Assembly (NCBI GenBank): GCA_963713545.1 | Contig: CAVQME010000014.1 | Coordinates: 124,001-188,000 of the forward strand | DNA from: CAVPLM01 sp963713545 | Lineage (GTDB): Bacteria > Actinomycetota > Thermoleophilia > RBG-16-64-13 | Direction: 5' to 3' | Length of the DNA: 64,000 bases | Part shown: positions 62,888-64,000 of the stretch, one piece after another | Numbering within the stretch: the stretch's first letter is position 1 | Layout: each line of letters begins with the position of its first letter | Notes under the pieces: generated by a model | What the model was told of the DNA's origin: nothing | Databases searched by the model: none | The model's input: the letters and a program-made list of their open reading frames with translations, nothing else | Translations under genes and position numbers: made by a program

Positions 62888-62980
62888 AACACGCAGGATG
62901 CCCTCAAGGCGCTCGAGCGCTTCCTGCTCCAGTGCGTGCCGCGTTTCGGCGATTTCCAAGACGCCATGCGTCCGGGCTAG
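62888..62980 (+). pseudogene. Possible remnant of a photolyase-related protein
   Basis: One frame reads NTQDALKALERFLLQCVPRF, then GDFQDAMRPG and a stop. The segment resembles the A-L-x-x-L-x-x-F-L ... L-P-x-F-G-x-Y-Q-D-A-M block of deoxyribodipyrimidine photolyase-related proteins (PF04244). The upstream codons in this frame are Arg/Cys-rich and not coding-like. If genuine, it is a ~30-residue fossil. The rest of the 250-base gap shows nothing. Confidence 0.25.
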
Positions 62981-62996
62981 AAGGTGGGGCAGACGT

Positions 62997-64000
62997 CTAG
63001 GTCTCGGCCGGCAAGACGGTCCCGGGCGGCACCCCTCCGACCACCACGATACCCAGGAAACCGTCCACCGTGAGCAGGTCGCCGGTGTGGATCTCCTCGG
63101 TTGCGTCAGGGACCCCGGTGACGCAGGGCAGACCGTATTCCCGGGCGATGATGGCGCCGTGGACCAGCATCCCTCCCCGCCGCTCCACGATGGCTGCAGC
63201 CAGGGGTGCGACGAAGGTCATCGTGGGATCGAGACTGTCGCAGACCAGTATCTCCCCCCGGACGAAGGCGTACAGATCGTCCTCACCGAGAGAGACCCGG
63301 GCCCGGCCGACTGCCAGCCCGGGACCGGCGGGCTGGCCCACCAGCTGTCTAACCTTGAAGCGAGGTGCGCTTGAGGGGGTGGGCACCGTGTCATCTGTCG
63401 CCGGGTCTCGCGATGCAAGAAACGGCTCTCCGGCCGACTCCGGCTCGAGCACGCTACCGGCCGCGTCGCCCGCAGTGGGGCCGCCCGCCCGGGCCTGAGC
63501 CTCGGCCAGGGCAGCCTCCACCAGCCTGCGAAAACGGCCCAGATGCACGTTGTCGTCGTCGCGTAGGCGGTAGCTGGCTCGGGCCAAATCCAAGAGCTCT
63601 TCCTGAAAGCGCCTCTCCTCTCCCCGGAAACGGTCCAGGTATTCCGCACTGCGGTCGGCAGGCTGCGGCCTGACTGCCCGGGCCGCGCCCAGCCGCGTTG
63701 CGCCCGCACGTTCAGCGTCTCCTCCTTCCGGCTCCCGTGCCATCTCGGAAACGAGTCGGATCAGTCGTGTGCGCTCCCGGGCTCGTACCGGCCCCGGCGT
63801 CCCCGGCCCCGATCCGAACCGGTCGAGATAGTCGTCGAGGGCCTCCGTCGGTTCGGTTGGTTCTCCGGCCACCCGATCTGCGAGTTCCTCTAGAGCGGCG
63901 TTGCGGCTCACGCTGAGCAGGCCGGAGCCGGCGAGCAGATCCACGAACTCGTAGGGGTCCGCCGGTCGCACCTTGTCGTTGTAGACCTGTCCGAACAATC
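62997..64000 (-). CDS. PEP-utilising-enzyme mobile-domain protein, 5' end beyond window
   Basis: At least 333 residues, open to the right edge (the visible TTG at 63998 need not be the start). The C-terminal ~110 residues are a phosphohistidine swivelling domain: GPGLAVGRARV, GEILVCDSLDPTMTFVAPLAAAIVERRGGMLVHGAIIAREYGLPCVTGV, where the active His is in LVHGAIIARE. The preceding ~200 residues are helical and rich in Arg, Glu and Ala, without recognisable ATP-grasp motifs in the visible part. Such proteins include PEP synthase, PPDK and rifampin phosphotransferase. It is 250 bases upstream of the ALDH operon on the same strand. Confidence 0.75.
   Translation of the reverse strand, partial: LFGQVYNDKVRPADPYEFVDLLAGSGLLSVSRNAALEELADRVAGEPTEPTEALDDYLDRFGSGPGTPGPVRARERTRLIRLVSEMAREPEGGDAERAGATRLGAARAVRPQPADRSAEYLDRFRGEERRFQEELLDLARASYRLRDDDNVHLGRFRRLVEAALAEAQARAGGPTAGDAAGSVLEPESAGEPFLASRDPATDDTVPTPSSAPRFKVRQLVGQPAGPGLAVGRARVSLGEDDLYAFVRGEILVCDSLDPTMTFVAPLAAAIVERRGGMLVHGAIIAREYGLPCVTGVPDATEEIHTGDLLTVDGFLGIVVVGGVPPGTVLPAET

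Overview
The window is high-GC bacterial DNA, gene-dense, with many GTG starts, leaderless or strong-SD starts and ATGA/GTGA overlaps. Lipoproteins with Thr/Ala/Gly-rich linkers, a DUF7144-like membrane protein, DUF1385, an archaeal-type phosphoglycerate mutase, rubredoxin, several flavin/Fe-S reductases and a B12-enzyme activation-like protein suggest an Actinomycetota lineage, probably with anaerobic or facultative metabolism, perhaps from a metagenome. The taxonomic call is inference. No rRNA, tRNA, CRISPR array or phage was seen.

Layout. 0-4.3 kb: a truncated gene, membrane protein, drug-type MFS exporter, J-domain membrane protein. 4.5-6.8 kb: queF-queC-queD-queE for 7-deazaguanine (preQ1) synthesis, with a leaderless-looking promoter and a QueE of unusual cysteine spacing, followed by a MITE-like inverted-repeat element. 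7-15.4 kb: SDR, bacterial GH3-like protein, small membrane and winged-helix proteins, an orphan oligopeptide-type binding lipoprotein, alpha-glucan phosphorylase. 15.4-20.1 kb: a structured leader before an HD-GYP protein, then an MFS/DUF1385 pair. 20.4-27 kb: a complete branched-chain-type ABC importer (livKHMGF) behind a textbook promoter, an unrecognised conserved protein and a TetR regulator. 27-30.6 kb: HIT protein, then a NuoF-like Fe-S/GltD-like flavoprotein fusion and a frameshifted isochorismatase-like gene.

30.7-33.9 kb holds the most unusual locus: two tandem genes, each with a cytoplasmic TIR domain, one membrane span and an exported six-bladed Kelch propeller. Both are cut by many frameshifts. 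34-45.7 kb: PPC-domain protein, zinc-ribbon/coiled-coil protein, nitroreductase, two Old-Yellow-Enzyme-type reductases, a B12-dependent-enzyme activation-like protein, SDR, ThiS/MoaD-like protein, aminotransferase, PPOX protein, ApgM, rubredoxin. 46-52.7 kb: membrane pyrophosphatase followed by two perfect 18-bp hairpins and tandem KimA-like potassium transporters. 52.8-58.7 kb: histidine degradation operon hutH-hutI-ftcd-hutU, in which HutH carries Ala-Cys-Gly in place of the MIO Ala-Ser-Gly. 58.8-64 kb: a frameshifted gene of unknown role, an alcohol dehydrogenase/SCP-2/aldehyde dehydrogenase operon on the minus strand, and a truncated PEP-utilising-enzyme-type gene.

A window-wide peculiarity is that nine loci (livM/livG, isochorismatase, both TIR-Kelch genes, zinc-ribbon protein, B12 activation protein, hppA, hutU and the 58.8 kb gene) are interrupted by frameshifts although the codons either side still encode sensible protein. 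Most resolvable shifts are +1; two are -1 at or next to G runs. Draft-assembly indels are the simplest explanation and should be excluded before any of these is called a pseudogene.
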